This document shows positions 44,091 to 53,486 of a DNA stretch of 64,000 bases, one piece after another; positions within the stretch are counted from its first letter, which is position 1, and each line of letters starts with the position of its first letter. Origin of the DNA: Halovenus halobia (GTDB taxonomy: Archaea > Halobacteriota > Halobacteria > Halobacteriales > Haloarculaceae). The notes under the pieces are model-generated. The model searched no databases. It was not told the origin of the DNA and was given only the letters and a program-made list of their open reading frames with translations. The stretch lies in assembly GCF_051414135.1 (NCBI RefSeq), contig NZ_JBLKOA010000008.1, forward strand, positions 41,506-105,505, given 5' to 3'. Position numbers and translations under genes: made by a program.

Positions 44091-44945
44091 TCAGGCGGAC
44101 CCGACCACGTCTTTCCAGGAGCGAGTCGGCTCCCAGCCGAGCAGTCGTGTCGCTTTCGCCGTGGCGTACGCAGAGGTGTCGCCCTCGACGGTCGCGTCGT
44201 CGGGCACTCCGCCGATGTGCTCGTCCATTAGTTCCACCAGCGGTTCGCCGAGAGCGTTGTCCCGGGCCACGCAGTTGAACGCCTCGTGACCGCCAAACTC
44301 GGCGTCGAGTGCCGCCTCGACCATATCGACCACGTCGCGGACGTCGACGTACGACCAGTAGTTCCCGGCTCCTGCGTGCGGGTCGTCGACATACTCCGGG
44401 TCGCGACAGGGATACTCTTCGGGCAGTTGAATCCACGACGGACGCAGCGACGCGACACTGATACCGTCACGCCGTGCGACCGTCTTGCCAATCTCCTCCG
44501 CGACGACTTTCGAGAGTCCGTAGGCGTCCTCCGGCCGTAGCGCGTGCGTCTCGGTGATCGGTAGTTCGTCTGGTACGGGCGTCTCTGCGGCGAAAAAGAA
44601 GCCGTACGCGCCGTCAGAGGACGCCTGAACCACGTCCGCACTGACACGGCCGGCGGCCGAGAGTACGTTGTGGGCAGCGAGCGTGTTGTTCTGGTAGAGT
44701 TCGGTCCCGGCACGAGTCCCGGCGACCGGTATCGCGGCCCAGTGGACAATTGCGTCAGGTTGTTCTGCGGTAACGATATCGAAGACTGCGCCGGTCTCTG
44801 TCAGGTCGACCGCGCGGTAATCGACGTCGTCGCGGCCGTCGTCTGGGTGGTCGTAGTCGAGACAGAGCACGTCGTGTGGCCCTGCGAGTCGGTCGAGTAT
44901 CCACGACCCCGACGCGCCGAGACCGCCGGTCACGATGAGTTGCAT
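44091..44945 (-). CDS. NAD-dependent epimerase/dehydratase
   Basis: A 284-residue extended short-chain dehydrogenase. The Rossmann motif GGLGASG is at about 7-13. The catalytic Tyr-Lys is in DAYGLSKVVAEE and the Ser in VQASSDGAYG. WSYVDVRDVVDMVEAAL is the typical late block. It would act on nucleotide sugars or similar compounds. The ATG at 44945 matches the family's N-terminus (MQLIVTGG); the frame is open much further upstream, but that part is antisense to a permease. It ends 97 bp from the convergent ATPase gene. Confidence 0.88.
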   Translation of the reverse strand: MQLIVTGGLGASGSWILDRLAGPHDVLCLDYDHPDDGRDDVDYRAVDLTETGAVFDIVTAEQPDAIVHWAAIPVAGTRAGTELYQNNTLAAHNVLSAAGRVSADVVQASSDGAYGFFFAAETPVPDELPITETHALRPEDAYGLSKVVAEEIGKTVARRDGISVASLRPSWIQLPEEYPCRDPEYVDDPHAGAGNYWSYVDVRDVVDMVEAALDAEFGGHEAFNCVARDNALGEPLVELMDEHIGGVPDDATVEGDTSAYATAKATRLLGWEPTRSWKDVVGSA

Positions 44946-44983
44946 ACGGGTGCGAGGAGAGCAACTGGCCAAAATGTGGCGGT

Positions 44984-46054
44984 TCACTCCTCGTCGTCGT
45001 AGTGTTCGCCGAGCGCGGCTGGAATCCGGGTTCGCTTGACGAACATCAACACGAGAATCACAATCACAAAGGGAAGAACCCGGAAGATGGGTCGCGGGAT
45101 GTCGAGCGCACTGATCTGCTGCAGGCGGAACTGGAGGGCGTCGAAACTCCCGAAGAGTAAGGCCCCGCCCAGCGAGTAAATCGGGTTGTAGTTGCCAAAG
45201 AGATACGCCACGATGCCGAGGAAACCTCGGCCACCGATACTCGTTTCGCCGGTGCCGACGAAGCGGCCGAGCTGGCCCAGCGTGAAGCCAGCACCGCCGA
45301 TGCCACAGAGCACGCCAGAGATCAACACCCCAATGTAGCGGGTCTTGCGAACACTCACGCCGGCCGTATCCAGCGCACGTGGGTTCTCTCCACAGGCGCG
45401 GATATACCGTCCGAGCCGTGTCGAGCGGAGCGTATACCAACAGATTGGTGCCGTGACGAGCATCAGGTACACCATCGGCGAGGCGTCGAACAACACCGGC
45501 CCGAGGATCGGAATTTCGGACAGGAGTGGAATCTCCCACGTGCCGAACGTGCCGACAGATGGGCTGTTCACGCTCTGGTAGAGCACGAGCGAGACAAAGG
45601 GCGCGACACCAAGTGCCACTAGCCACACCGCGAGGCCGGCGATAACCTGATTCGACTGGTAGCGGATAACGAAGACGGCGAAGGCGCCAGCAGCACCGAT
45701 ACTCACGAGGATACCAACGAGAAAACCCAGCCACAGCGCGACCTGTGGCGAGACGCCTGATTCGGTCAGGCGGGCGACGGCAACGACACTACTCAGCGCC
45801 GAGAGGATAAGAAAGCCTTCGATGCCGATGTTGATGATGCCGGTCTTCTCGGCGAATATGCCGCCCATGGCTGCGAAGGCAATCGGCACCGCCACCCGCA
45901 ACACCGCGCTCGCGTAGCCTGTATCGAGTAGCGCGTCGAGCACCTGTCCGGTGGTTGACTCTGGCGGCACCACCACGCTGGCGAGGACGAGCACAGCAAG
46001 CAGTCCGATACCCCCACCGAGCCATTTCCCGACCTGTCGAACTGTGTCGTTCAT
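44984..46054 (-). CDS. ABC transporter permease, BMP/nucleoside-sugar family
   Basis: A 356-residue membrane protein with about nine hydrophobic segments, of the branched-chain-type permease superfamily. The block IFAEKTGIINIGIEGFLILSA is the hallmark of the family that pairs with BMP-type binding proteins. Such transporters import nucleosides or simple sugars. It overlaps the second permease by 4 bp and ends the four-gene set (binding protein, ATPase, permease, permease). Confidence 0.92.
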   Translation of the reverse strand: MNDTVRQVGKWLGGGIGLLAVLVLASVVVPPESTTGQVLDALLDTGYASAVLRVAVPIAFAAMGGIFAEKTGIINIGIEGFLILSALSSVVAVARLTESGVSPQVALWLGFLVGILVSIGAAGAFAVFVIRYQSNQVIAGLAVWLVALGVAPFVSLVLYQSVNSPSVGTFGTWEIPLLSEIPILGPVLFDASPMVYLMLVTAPICWYTLRSTRLGRYIRACGENPRALDTAGVSVRKTRYIGVLISGVLCGIGGAGFTLGQLGRFVGTGETSIGGRGFLGIVAYLFGNYNPIYSLGGALLFGSFDALQFRLQQISALDIPRPIFRVLPFVIVILVLMFVKRTRIPAALGEHYDDEE

Positions 46055-47244
46055 TGCGTCTCACCTCCAGTGTCAATATCGATGACGCCACGCCGGTTCA
46101 ACCGCCGACCGAGTGCACGGAACAGTTCCGGCGTCGCGACCAGCAGAATGACCAGCCCACGCAACACCCCAACGAGTTCGCCCGGGACACCGGTCTGCAG
46201 TTCCACGACCTGTCCCCCGCTCTGGAGCGCACCGAACAGCAGCCCTGCGGGCAACAGTCCGGCTGGACTGTTCCCGGCGAGGATAGAGACGGCAATCCCG
46301 TCGAAACCGATCGGCGGTGCGCCGGGTTGCCACCGGCCAATCACCATCATCACGAACAGCGCACCGCCGAGGCCAGCGACGACGCCGGCGGCCGTCATCG
46401 AGAACAGCGTTGTGCGTCGTTCGTCCACGCCGCCAAACACCGCCGCTTTCGGCTGGGTTCCCAGTGCCTGGATATCGTACCCGATACGACTGCGCGCGAG
46501 CAACCAGTAAAAGCCGACGAGGACGACCACACCAAGCCCAAAGACGAGCAGCGAAAAGTCGGCACTGTTCGGGAACACCACCGGCTTAAATATCGCTTCC
46601 TCTGGAATCGCAGGCGTCTGTGTCCCCTGGACAGTGCCGTCGTCGAACCGCCTGTTGACAAAGACGAACGCCACCGCAGTCGCGATGAAATTCAGCAACA
46701 GCGTCGTGATGACTTCGTTCATCTCGAAGCGAACCTTGAGATATCCGGGGACTAACCCGTACGCGCCACCGACAACTGCGCCGGCGACAAGCCCAGCTGG
46801 GACGAGCACCAGCCGCCCGCCCATCCCGCTCGGGACGGCGCCTGCGAGTCCCACGACTGCGACCGCAGCCCCGAGCGACCCGAGGACGAACTGGCCCTGC
46901 CCGCCGATATTGAACAGCCCGGCTTTGTACGGAATTGCGAAGCTCAGTCCCGTGAACAACAGCAGCGTCGTCCACTGGAGGGTTGTTGCGCGCCCGAAGT
47001 TACTCCCGAACGCACCGGTGAACAGCACACGATACACCTCTACTGGATTGTAGCAGAACTCGACGCCGAAGATGAACAACACCGGCGTCTCACACGTCGC
47101 AACGTACCCCGCTCCGAGAATGACCAGCATTCCAATGCCGGCCGCGACGATGACAGCACTGAGGCTCACCAGCAGCCGTTCACTTGTCGAGAGTCGAACC
47201 AGCCCGCCAAACAGTCGCTCGAGCCAGTCGGGAGCGTCACTCAT
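46051..47244 (-). CDS. ABC transporter permease, BMP/nucleoside-sugar family
   Basis: A 397-residue membrane protein, the partner permease. It has about nine hydrophobic segments, the block YKAGLFNIGGQGQFVLGSLG and the cytoplasmic-loop region GAVVGGAYGLVPGYLKVRF that contacts the ATPase. It overlaps both neighbours by 4 bp, so all are translated from one message. Confidence 0.92.
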   Translation of the reverse strand: MSDAPDWLERLFGGLVRLSTSERLLVSLSAVIVAAGIGMLVILGAGYVATCETPVLFIFGVEFCYNPVEVYRVLFTGAFGSNFGRATTLQWTTLLLFTGLSFAIPYKAGLFNIGGQGQFVLGSLGAAVAVVGLAGAVPSGMGGRLVLVPAGLVAGAVVGGAYGLVPGYLKVRFEMNEVITTLLLNFIATAVAFVFVNRRFDDGTVQGTQTPAIPEEAIFKPVVFPNSADFSLLVFGLGVVVLVGFYWLLARSRIGYDIQALGTQPKAAVFGGVDERRTTLFSMTAAGVVAGLGGALFVMMVIGRWQPGAPPIGFDGIAVSILAGNSPAGLLPAGLLFGALQSGGQVVELQTGVPGELVGVLRGLVILLVATPELFRALGRRLNRRGVIDIDTGGETQ

Positions 47245-48785
47245 TGTACTGTACCCTGCCCTTCGAGTTGCTGGCCAGCCATGAGGAGCCCAAGCTGTTC
47301 TTTGGTCACCGATTCTGGGTCGACAACGTCGACGAACGACCCGTCGTAGAGCACACCAATGCGGTCCGAGAGATTCATCACCTCGTCCAGCGAGGCCGAC
47401 ACTAACAGCGTGGCGACCCCCTGCTCGCGCATCTGCAGAATCTGGTCGTGGATGAACTCCATACTCCCAACGTCGACACCACGTGTCGGATGGGCCGCGA
47501 CCACGAGTGAGGGGTCACGGAGGAACTCTCGGCCGACGACGAACTTCTGCTGGTTACCGCCGGACAGCGATTCTGCCGTGGCCGTCGGGTCTGGCGGACG
47601 GACGTCGTACGTCTCGATAATCTCCTCGGTGTGGTCTCGGATAGCACTCCAATCGAGTTGACTCCCGTCGCGGAACCGGTCAGCGTACTGGTTCCCGAGG
47701 ACGGCATTTTTCACCAGGTCGAACTCCAGGAGGAGTGCTCGCTCCTGGCGCTCACCGGGAATGAACGACATTCCCATCTCGATACGGTCTCGCCGTGAGT
47801 GGTCGGTGATATCCTGGCCGTGAAACTCGACGGCTCCCGCGGACGGCTCACGGAGGCCGGTAACGGCTCCGACCAGTTCGGACTGTCCGTTGCCATCGAC
47901 GCCAGCGATACCGAATATCTCGCCCTCTCGAATACTGAACTCGACGCCGTCGACGGCAGTGACATCCTGGTCGTCTTCGACCGAGAGGTCCGAAACGGAC
48001 AGCGCCACGTCTCCGGGGTCGGCTGGCTGTTTGTCGACGCTCAGCAGCACATCGCGGCCGACCATCCGCCTGGCGAGTCCGTTCTTTGTCGCCTCGCTTG
48101 CAGCGACTGTGCCAACTGTCTGGCCGTCACGGAGCACGGTAATTTCGTCTGCTGCGGTGAGTGCCTCACCAAGTTTGTGCGTAATGAAAATAATTGTCTT
48201 CCCCTGTGCCGTGAGTTCGTCGAATACCTCGAACAACTGCTCGGCCTCCTGCGGTGTGAGCACCGATGTTGGTTCGTCGAAGATGAAGTACTCGGCGCCA
48301 CGGTACAGCGTCTTGAGAATCTCGACGCGCTGCTGTTGTCCGACACTCAACTGCTCGACTGGCGTGTGGATATCATCTTCGAGGTCAAAGTCGTAGCGAG
48401 CGCTCAGTTCTCGAATATCCGCTTCGACGGCGTCGTCGTCGACACTGACCCCGCCGTAGTCGACCGGTTCCCACCCGAGCGCGATGTTTTCGAGTACGGT
48501 CATCGGGTCGACGAGGGTGAAATGCTGGTGAATCATCCCGACACCACGTTCGATTGCGTCCTGCGGTGTCGCAAAATCGACCGCCTCGCCGTCGACGTGG
48601 ACCGTTCCTGCCGTCGGGTCGTAGAGTCCGTACAGGACGTTCATCAGCGTGGTTTTCCCAGCACCGTTCTCTCCGAGGAGCGCGTGGACCGAGCCACGCT
48701 CAACTTCGATATCGATGTCGTCGTTCGCGAGAACGCCTCCGGGAAACCGCTTCGTAATGTTTTCGAGGTGAATTGCAGTGCTCAT
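47241..48785 (-). CDS. ABC transporter ATP-binding protein, tandem domains
   Basis: A 514-residue protein with two nucleotide-binding domains. The first is complete: GENGAGKTT (about 38-46), LSVGQQQRVEIL, FDEPTSVLTPQE. The second has a degenerate P-loop (GVDGNGQSE), the signature LSGGNQQKFV, and AAHPTRGVD in place of a DEPT block. This one-good-one-weak arrangement is usual for sugar/nucleoside importers. It lies 4 bp overlapped with the permease and 87 bp after the binding protein. Confidence 0.93.
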   Translation of the reverse strand: MSTAIHLENITKRFPGGVLANDDIDIEVERGSVHALLGENGAGKTTLMNVLYGLYDPTAGTVHVDGEAVDFATPQDAIERGVGMIHQHFTLVDPMTVLENIALGWEPVDYGGVSVDDDAVEADIRELSARYDFDLEDDIHTPVEQLSVGQQQRVEILKTLYRGAEYFIFDEPTSVLTPQEAEQLFEVFDELTAQGKTIIFITHKLGEALTAADEITVLRDGQTVGTVAASEATKNGLARRMVGRDVLLSVDKQPADPGDVALSVSDLSVEDDQDVTAVDGVEFSIREGEIFGIAGVDGNGQSELVGAVTGLREPSAGAVEFHGQDITDHSRRDRIEMGMSFIPGERQERALLLEFDLVKNAVLGNQYADRFRDGSQLDWSAIRDHTEEIIETYDVRPPDPTATAESLSGGNQQKFVVGREFLRDPSLVVAAHPTRGVDVGSMEFIHDQILQMREQGVATLLVSASLDEVMNLSDRIGVLYDGSFVDVVDPESVTKEQLGLLMAGQQLEGQGTVQ

Positions 48786-48872
48786 ACCAGGTCGTTCTCG
48801 GACATGGGGTGGCTATTGTACATGTGTACTCGAACACAGCGGCTGTCGTCTGCCGGGAGGTGACTGCTGCGT

Positions 48873-49943
48873 TTATGGGAGCTGCGGGACGTCGATTTCG
48901 CCGTCGGCAATCTGTTGAATTGTCGTGTCAGCTTGGTCTTTGACGGATTGTGGAATCTCGCTGCCGATATCGACACCCCACGGCACTCTGAAACCACCTT
49001 CGCCGGCACCGAGCTGGAAGCTCTTTCCGCCCTCGAACTCGTCGTTGACGACGCGCTCGATTGCTTCGATCACACTCTGGTCGACACCCTTGATGATACT
49101 TCCGAGAATCACATCGGAGAAGTCTGCAGCCGTCTCTGACTGTCGCGCGTCGGCACCAAACGCAAAGCGGCCGCGTTGCTGACAGGCCTGGAAGAGCCCA
49201 GAGCCACCAGCACCGGCACCGTGCAGGAGCACGTCGGCCCCGTTATCGATCATCGACCGAGCGGCCACCTCAACATCTCCGGGGTTGTCGAAGCCGCCGA
49301 CGTAAGCTGTCAACAGCTCGAACTTTTCGTCGACACTTTTCATCCCGGCCTCGAATCCGGCCTCGAATGCCTGGACCGGCGGCACCTCGATGCCACCGAC
49401 GAAGCCAAGCTTCTTTGAGGAAGGGTCAGTCGACCCAGCGCCGGCAGAGAACTCCTGAGAGGAAAGCGTCGCAGCGGCTTCGCCGGCGACGTATGCACCC
49501 TCGTTGGCCGCGTACGTCCAACTCTCGACGTTCGGTTTGTCGACGACTGCGTCGAGCAGGGCCCAGTTCTGGTCCGGGAACTCGCCGGCGTTGCCTTCGG
49601 TGTCTTCGCTTCCGGCCAGCGGCGGCACCTGCTCGAATCCCAGACAGATAATCAGGTCGTAATCCGGATTCGACGACCGTGCGAACTGCGTCTGGAAATC
49701 GTCGAACTCGCCGCTGCTCTGTGGGCCGGCGTCCTCGAAGGCGATATCGAACATCTCGGCCGCTTCGTTGAGTCCGGCGTTGGCGGCATCGCTGAACGAC
49801 TCGTCACCGGTTCCACCGAGTGCGTATACCATTGCGATATTATATGCTGCGTCCTCGGCCTCGCTGCTCTGTGTGGAACATCCGGCTAAACTAATCGTCA
49901 GGCCAACACCGCTTGCTTTCACGATGTCTCGGCGTGTGGGCAT
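48873..49943 (-). CDS. BMP family substrate-binding lipoprotein
   Basis: A 356-residue extracellular binding protein. The N-terminus has a Tat motif (TRRDIVKASGVGLT) and lipobox LAGC, so it is a membrane-anchored lipoprotein. The mature protein shows the BMP/PnrA pattern: NIAMVYALGGTGDESFSDAA near the start, a KLGFVGGIEVPPVQAF hinge region and GADVLLHGAGAGGSGLF. BMP proteins bind purine nucleosides, so nucleoside uptake is the best guess, with simple sugars as an alternative. It is the first gene of the operon and has its own promoter. Confidence 0.92.
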   Translation of the reverse strand: MPTRRDIVKASGVGLTISLAGCSTQSSEAEDAAYNIAMVYALGGTGDESFSDAANAGLNEAAEMFDIAFEDAGPQSSGEFDDFQTQFARSSNPDYDLIICLGFEQVPPLAGSEDTEGNAGEFPDQNWALLDAVVDKPNVESWTYAANEGAYVAGEAAATLSSQEFSAGAGSTDPSSKKLGFVGGIEVPPVQAFEAGFEAGMKSVDEKFELLTAYVGGFDNPGDVEVAARSMIDNGADVLLHGAGAGGSGLFQACQQRGRFAFGADARQSETAADFSDVILGSIIKGVDQSVIEAIERVVNDEFEGGKSFQLGAGEGGFRVPWGVDIGSEIPQSVKDQADTTIQQIADGEIDVPQLP

Positions 49944-49967
49944 ACGAAATCCTATAATTGGAATCGG

Positions 49968-49973
49968 TTATAA
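49968..49973 (-). promoter_or_regulatory. TATA box of the BMP transporter operon
   Basis: TTATAA (minus-strand reading of 49968-49973) lies about 27 bp before the ATG at 49943, fitting a leaderless haloarchaeal promoter for the four-gene transporter operon. Confidence 0.6.
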
Positions 49974-50239
49974 GTTGCCTTTTCGACGGCCGCTACTGTC
50001 AGAATACCAGAGATTCCGCGCATTATCTTTTTTACGTAGCTTCATACCCGGGACAACTGGACAATCGTCTATTTTAAATCGACGCGGTATTGCTCTGTTC
50101 GAAATTATTGTCCTGCTCTGGTCGTTTTTCCTCGCAGCATGCTTGGAGACACTGACCTGGAAATCACCAGCCGAGACCGGCGGTTCGCCTGCGGTAGGCA
50201 GTGACTGCTTTTGTTCGTCAATCACAACAACACAAACGT

Positions 50240-50650
50240 ATGGTAGACACTGACAACCTCAATTTGACCGAAGCGGAACAGGAGGCACTGCACGAACTAC
50301 AACTCGGTGTCGAGAATCTCTACCGGGGATACGGGAGTCTGCTCGATTTCCATCACGCTATCGGACGAGGGATGGACCACCTCCACGATGCCGAAGAGAT
50401 ACTCAGAACCGCTGGACACGAGAGCCGAGCCAACATGCTGCGCGACAACGTGTTACCGACTGGTGTTTTTAAAGACAGGTGGTCCTACGAGATTGTCGAG
50501 TCGTTCAGGCGGGAGTTTCTGAACGAGGTGAGTGGATTCGAACAGGCCGTTCGAGACGACCTCGCAGATGGACGCGAGCACATCACGGAACGCAGACAAC
50601 ACCGGGGCTGGCGCGAACGGGCCAGCGCCCGAAAGGAGGACGAACGGTGA
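50240..50650 (+). CDS. haloarchaeal small helical protein
   Basis: A 136-residue, all-helical, charged protein (ALHELQLGVENLYRGYGSLLD; GRGMDHLHDAEEILRTAGH). I recognise it only as a conserved-looking haloarchaeal hypothetical. I start at the ATG at 50240. The His-rich helical pattern might bind metal, but no motif is certain. The C-terminus is basic. It is convergent with the MscS gene. Confidence 0.65.
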   Translation: MVDTDNLNLTEAEQEALHELQLGVENLYRGYGSLLDFHHAIGRGMDHLHDAEEILRTAGHESRANMLRDNVLPTGVFKDRWSYEIVESFRREFLNEVSGFEQAVRDDLADGREHITERRQHRGWRERASARKEDER

Positions 50651-50742
50651 GCCGAGCGGAGCTGGCTGAATCGCTGCAGCGGTGCTCCGTTGCGTTCGCC
50701 CGCCCGGCCGTCGACCCGACCGAGACCCCGTTTCACCCGTGT

Positions 50743-51883
50743 TCAGTGTTCGACAGCGTCGCTGCTGGAATCGCTGGCTGCCGGCGTGCCGACCACTGAA
50801 TCGGCAGAGAGAGTCCCATCGTCCCTACCGCGTGGTCCCGTAAGCGTCACGTCGCGCTTCGGGTACGGAATCTCGATGTCGGCTTCGTTCAGCGCCTTGT
50901 ACAGCGCCCGGTTGAGTTTGTGCTGTGCGCGACGTCGACGGGTCGGCCCGTTCACCCAGCAGAGCAGTTCGTACTGGAGCGCAGAATCCCCGAATGACCG
51001 CAAGCGGGCGCGAGGTTTCGGCGAATCCAGCACGAGTGACTCTGATAAGGCGGCCTCGATGGCGAGGTCCTCGAAGGCGTCGATGTCGGTCCCGTAGGCG
51101 ATGCCGATGGGAACGCGTACGCGGCGACGACGCTGTGGTGACGATTCGTTGGTCACCTTCGAGGCGTTGAGCGCAGCGTTCGGGACGGTGACGACCACTT
51201 CGTCGCGGGTGAGCAACGTCGTCGACCGGACGCCGACTTTGATCACGGTGCCCGCGCTTCCGTCGTCGAGGACGATGTAATCGCCCAGTTTGTAGGTGTC
51301 GTCGAAGTAAAGCGCAATCCCGCCGAAGAAGTTCGCAACCGTGTCCTTCGCGGCGAAGCCGATGGCGATGCCGGCGACGCCCGCCGCCCCCAACAGTGGC
51401 GTAATCCTGATTCCCCAGACCCACAGCAGGGTACCCACTGCACCGACGAAAACCGCCAGCGTCCAGACGTTCGAGAACACGGGCGCGAAATCGAATTCGG
51501 CTCCCTTCGGCGTTGACCGCGGCCACCAGCCGATTCACGACCCTGTTGGCTGCGTAAGCCCAGACGAGAATGATAATCGACAGCGTCGGCCGACCGAGGA
51601 GGTCGTCGAGCAACTGCGGTTCGAGCACGACCGAGGCACGAACCACGGGGACGTGAGTGAGGACGAACACGCCGATGAGCGCGGCAGTCACGACGAGTGG
51701 GAGCCGAAGCGACGAGATGACGATGTTGTCGTACTCGGTCTCCGTGTTCGAGACGTACCGGTACGCGAGTCGCAAGATGAAAAACTCCATTCCAATCGCG
51801 GCGACAATCGACACTGCGACCACCACGAGCGTCGCTTCGAGTGCTGTAAGGCCCTCGAACAGTCCAAGAAATGAGACTAGCAT
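50743..51883 (-). pseudogene. MscS-family mechanosensitive channel, frameshifted
   Basis: One frame encodes the N-terminal part from 51883 (three to four membrane helices, through NRVVNRLVAAVNAEG); a second frame supplies the rest from about 51510 to 50743, including FDFAPVFSNVWTLAVFVG, the pore helix GAAGVAGIAIGFAAKDTVANF and the beta domain LGDYIVLDDGSAGTV. Together they make one normal channel of about 380 residues. The shift falls near 51500-51515. Without correction the N-terminal frame runs on into meaningless sequence. It could be a real mutation or a sequencing error. MscS channels release solutes on osmotic downshock. Confidence 0.8.
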
Positions 51884-52192
51884 ACCACCTGATGGCGATA
51901 CGTTGAGTTAACTGTTGCTTTTGTTTACATGAAAACCCCCACATATTTGTCAAGCGTTCAACTGTGTACACTCAGTCAGCATCGCTGATACTGCACAGCT
52001 CCCGGAACGTGTGTCTGAGCTCGCTGTCGGGGGTTGAGGCCGACAATCGGCACTATCTCACCACGACTGAACGTGTTCACACGAGTCCTTCCAAATGAGT
52101 GACAAAATATTTACTCCCCGCGGGTTACTCGCCGACGGTATGCACCAACTGGGTGACGTGGTCGTCAACCGGAATCACGGGGGGTGGTGGCT
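51884..52192. other. divergent intergenic region
   Basis: Promoters of the mscS-like gene (minus) and the membrane protein (plus) should lie here. A GGGGGGTGG run precedes the plus-strand start. I see no gene or repeat. Confidence 0.4.
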
Positions 52193-53020
52193 GTGAGCGC
52201 ACCAGCACTCGATGGCCTTCTCATCGGCGGCGTGATGTGTTTGCTCGGCGCTGGCCTGCTCGTCGCCGGACTGGGCAAACTCCGCGTCGGACTGTCGCTA
52301 TACCGGACCGACACGACGCCGTTGCGCGAAATTCCACAGGCCGACGGACCGGTCGAGTTCGACGGGACGGCCGTTGCCCTGGCGGACGAGGGCGCGTTTA
52401 CAGCACCGTTCTCCGGCGAAGACGCGCTACTCTGCCAGATATGGGTCGAGAAAGCCTCGACGCACTACACCGACGACGAGGAGGGACTGGACGTGGACGT
52501 CTCGAACAGTTCCGTCGACGGCGACCCGGAGACGACGTGGGGGCTGGCCGAAACGGCCGATATTCGCCGGGAGTTTGTCGTCAGCGACGGCGGCCGCGTG
52601 GCCGTTGACCCGACGGAGGCCGACCTCGATATTACTGGCCACATGGGTGAACAGGTCCACAAGATTGGTCGCGGAGAGAGCCTCTCCGAGGACGTTCGGG
52701 ACCGACTGGCCGAACTCGACGGTGACGACTTCGACGGCTCAGTTGAGCGGTGGGATGACGAAGAAAGCGCCGTCAAGTATCGCGAAGAACGGCTGGAACC
52801 GAACGACACCGTCCACGTCAGCAACGCAGTCGTGCAAGATACTCCCGAGGAGTGGGGCAGTGGTATCGAAGCGACCGTCGGCGGCGAGACACTCATCAGC
52901 CGAGGGACCGAATCTGCGGTCATCCGTCGCAATCTCATCCAGTTCGTCACCGGCACAATCGTCGGCCTCGGGCTGCTAGGACTGGGTGTCCGGACCGTCC
53001 GACTCGCACTCGGCGGCTGA
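52193..53020 (+). CDS. GIDE-like membrane protein
   Basis: A 275-residue protein with one hydrophobic segment at each end (LLIGGVMCLLGAGLLVAG; FVTGTIVGLGLLGLGV) and a large soluble domain between. The layout matches the GIDE domain known from eukaryotic MULAN-type E3 ligases and widespread in haloarchaea, where no RING is present. Key parts are PLREIPQADGPVEFDGTA, a LCQIWVEKAS block, and PNDTVHVSNAVVQ. The function in archaea is unknown. I use the GTG at 52193, which has a G-rich ribosome site; two GTG codons just upstream are alternatives. Confidence 0.7.
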   Translation: MSAPALDGLLIGGVMCLLGAGLLVAGLGKLRVGLSLYRTDTTPLREIPQADGPVEFDGTAVALADEGAFTAPFSGEDALLCQIWVEKASTHYTDDEEGLDVDVSNSSVDGDPETTWGLAETADIRREFVVSDGGRVAVDPTEADLDITGHMGEQVHKIGRGESLSEDVRDRLAELDGDDFDGSVERWDDEESAVKYREERLEPNDTVHVSNAVVQDTPEEWGSGIEATVGGETLISRGTESAVIRRNLIQFVTGTIVGLGLLGLGVRTVRLALGG

Positions 53021-53043
53021 GTGTCTGCTCACCTTGGCCGTGA

Positions 53044-53370
53044 TTACTTCGCTGCCTCGGCGGCGTCGTACTCGAAGACTTCGACCTTGTCAGTCTCGAA
53101 CTGGATGGTTTCGAGTTCTCCGTCGGCCAGTTCCGGCAGTGCCCCGGCAAACTCCTCGTAGACCGACGACTCCGTGTGTTGCTCAGCGGCGGTGCGGTCC
53201 TCGTACTGCTCGAAAAAGTGCAGGGTTCCCGGCTCTGTGAGGCTCTCGGTTGCTTGGTACCGGACAGTTCCATCCTCTTGGCGGGAGTGCTCAACCAGAT
53301 TATCGACGAGTTCGAGTGCGCGCTCGCGCTCGCCGGACACGAGCGAGAGGGTGGTCTGAATGACGAACAT
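53044..53370 (-). CDS. antibiotic biosynthesis monooxygenase (ABM) domain protein
   Basis: A 108-residue protein with the ABM/YgiN ferredoxin-like fold: RERALELVDNLVEHSRQE, GTVRYQATESLTEPGTLHFFEQYED, then a helix and a final strand. Proteins of this type act as cofactor-free monooxygenases or bind small ligands. I begin at the ATG at 53370 (MFVIQTTLSL), which matches the fold; the longer frame adds unlike residues. It is a single gene, divergent from the sensor kinase. Confidence 0.8.
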   Translation of the reverse strand: MFVIQTTLSLVSGERERALELVDNLVEHSRQEDGTVRYQATESLTEPGTLHFFEQYEDRTAAEQHTESSVYEEFAGALPELADGELETIQFETDKVEVFEYDAAEAAK

Positions 53371-53486
53371 ACACGGAATTTGCTGGAGACATAATATTTC
53401 TTGTGCGGGTGGCTCTGACAGTCTCTGTGTCCTTTCGTAACCAACTGACACAACACCTATTTGGATGGATACCCTTATTCGAAAGA

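Noticed and set aside
44946..45734. Long upstream extension of the epimerase reading frame
   Set aside because: The extension is basic, unlike the Rossmann fold, and lies antisense in a clear permease gene; the family start is the ATG at 44945.
47799..48863. 354-codon plus-strand frame opposite the ABC ATPase gene
   Set aside because: A shadow of a well-supported ATPase on the other strand, caused by GC-rich codon bias.
50647..50799. 50-codon GTG frame after the small helical protein
   Set aside because: It overlaps the end of the MscS gene and has no coding character beyond the coupled start.
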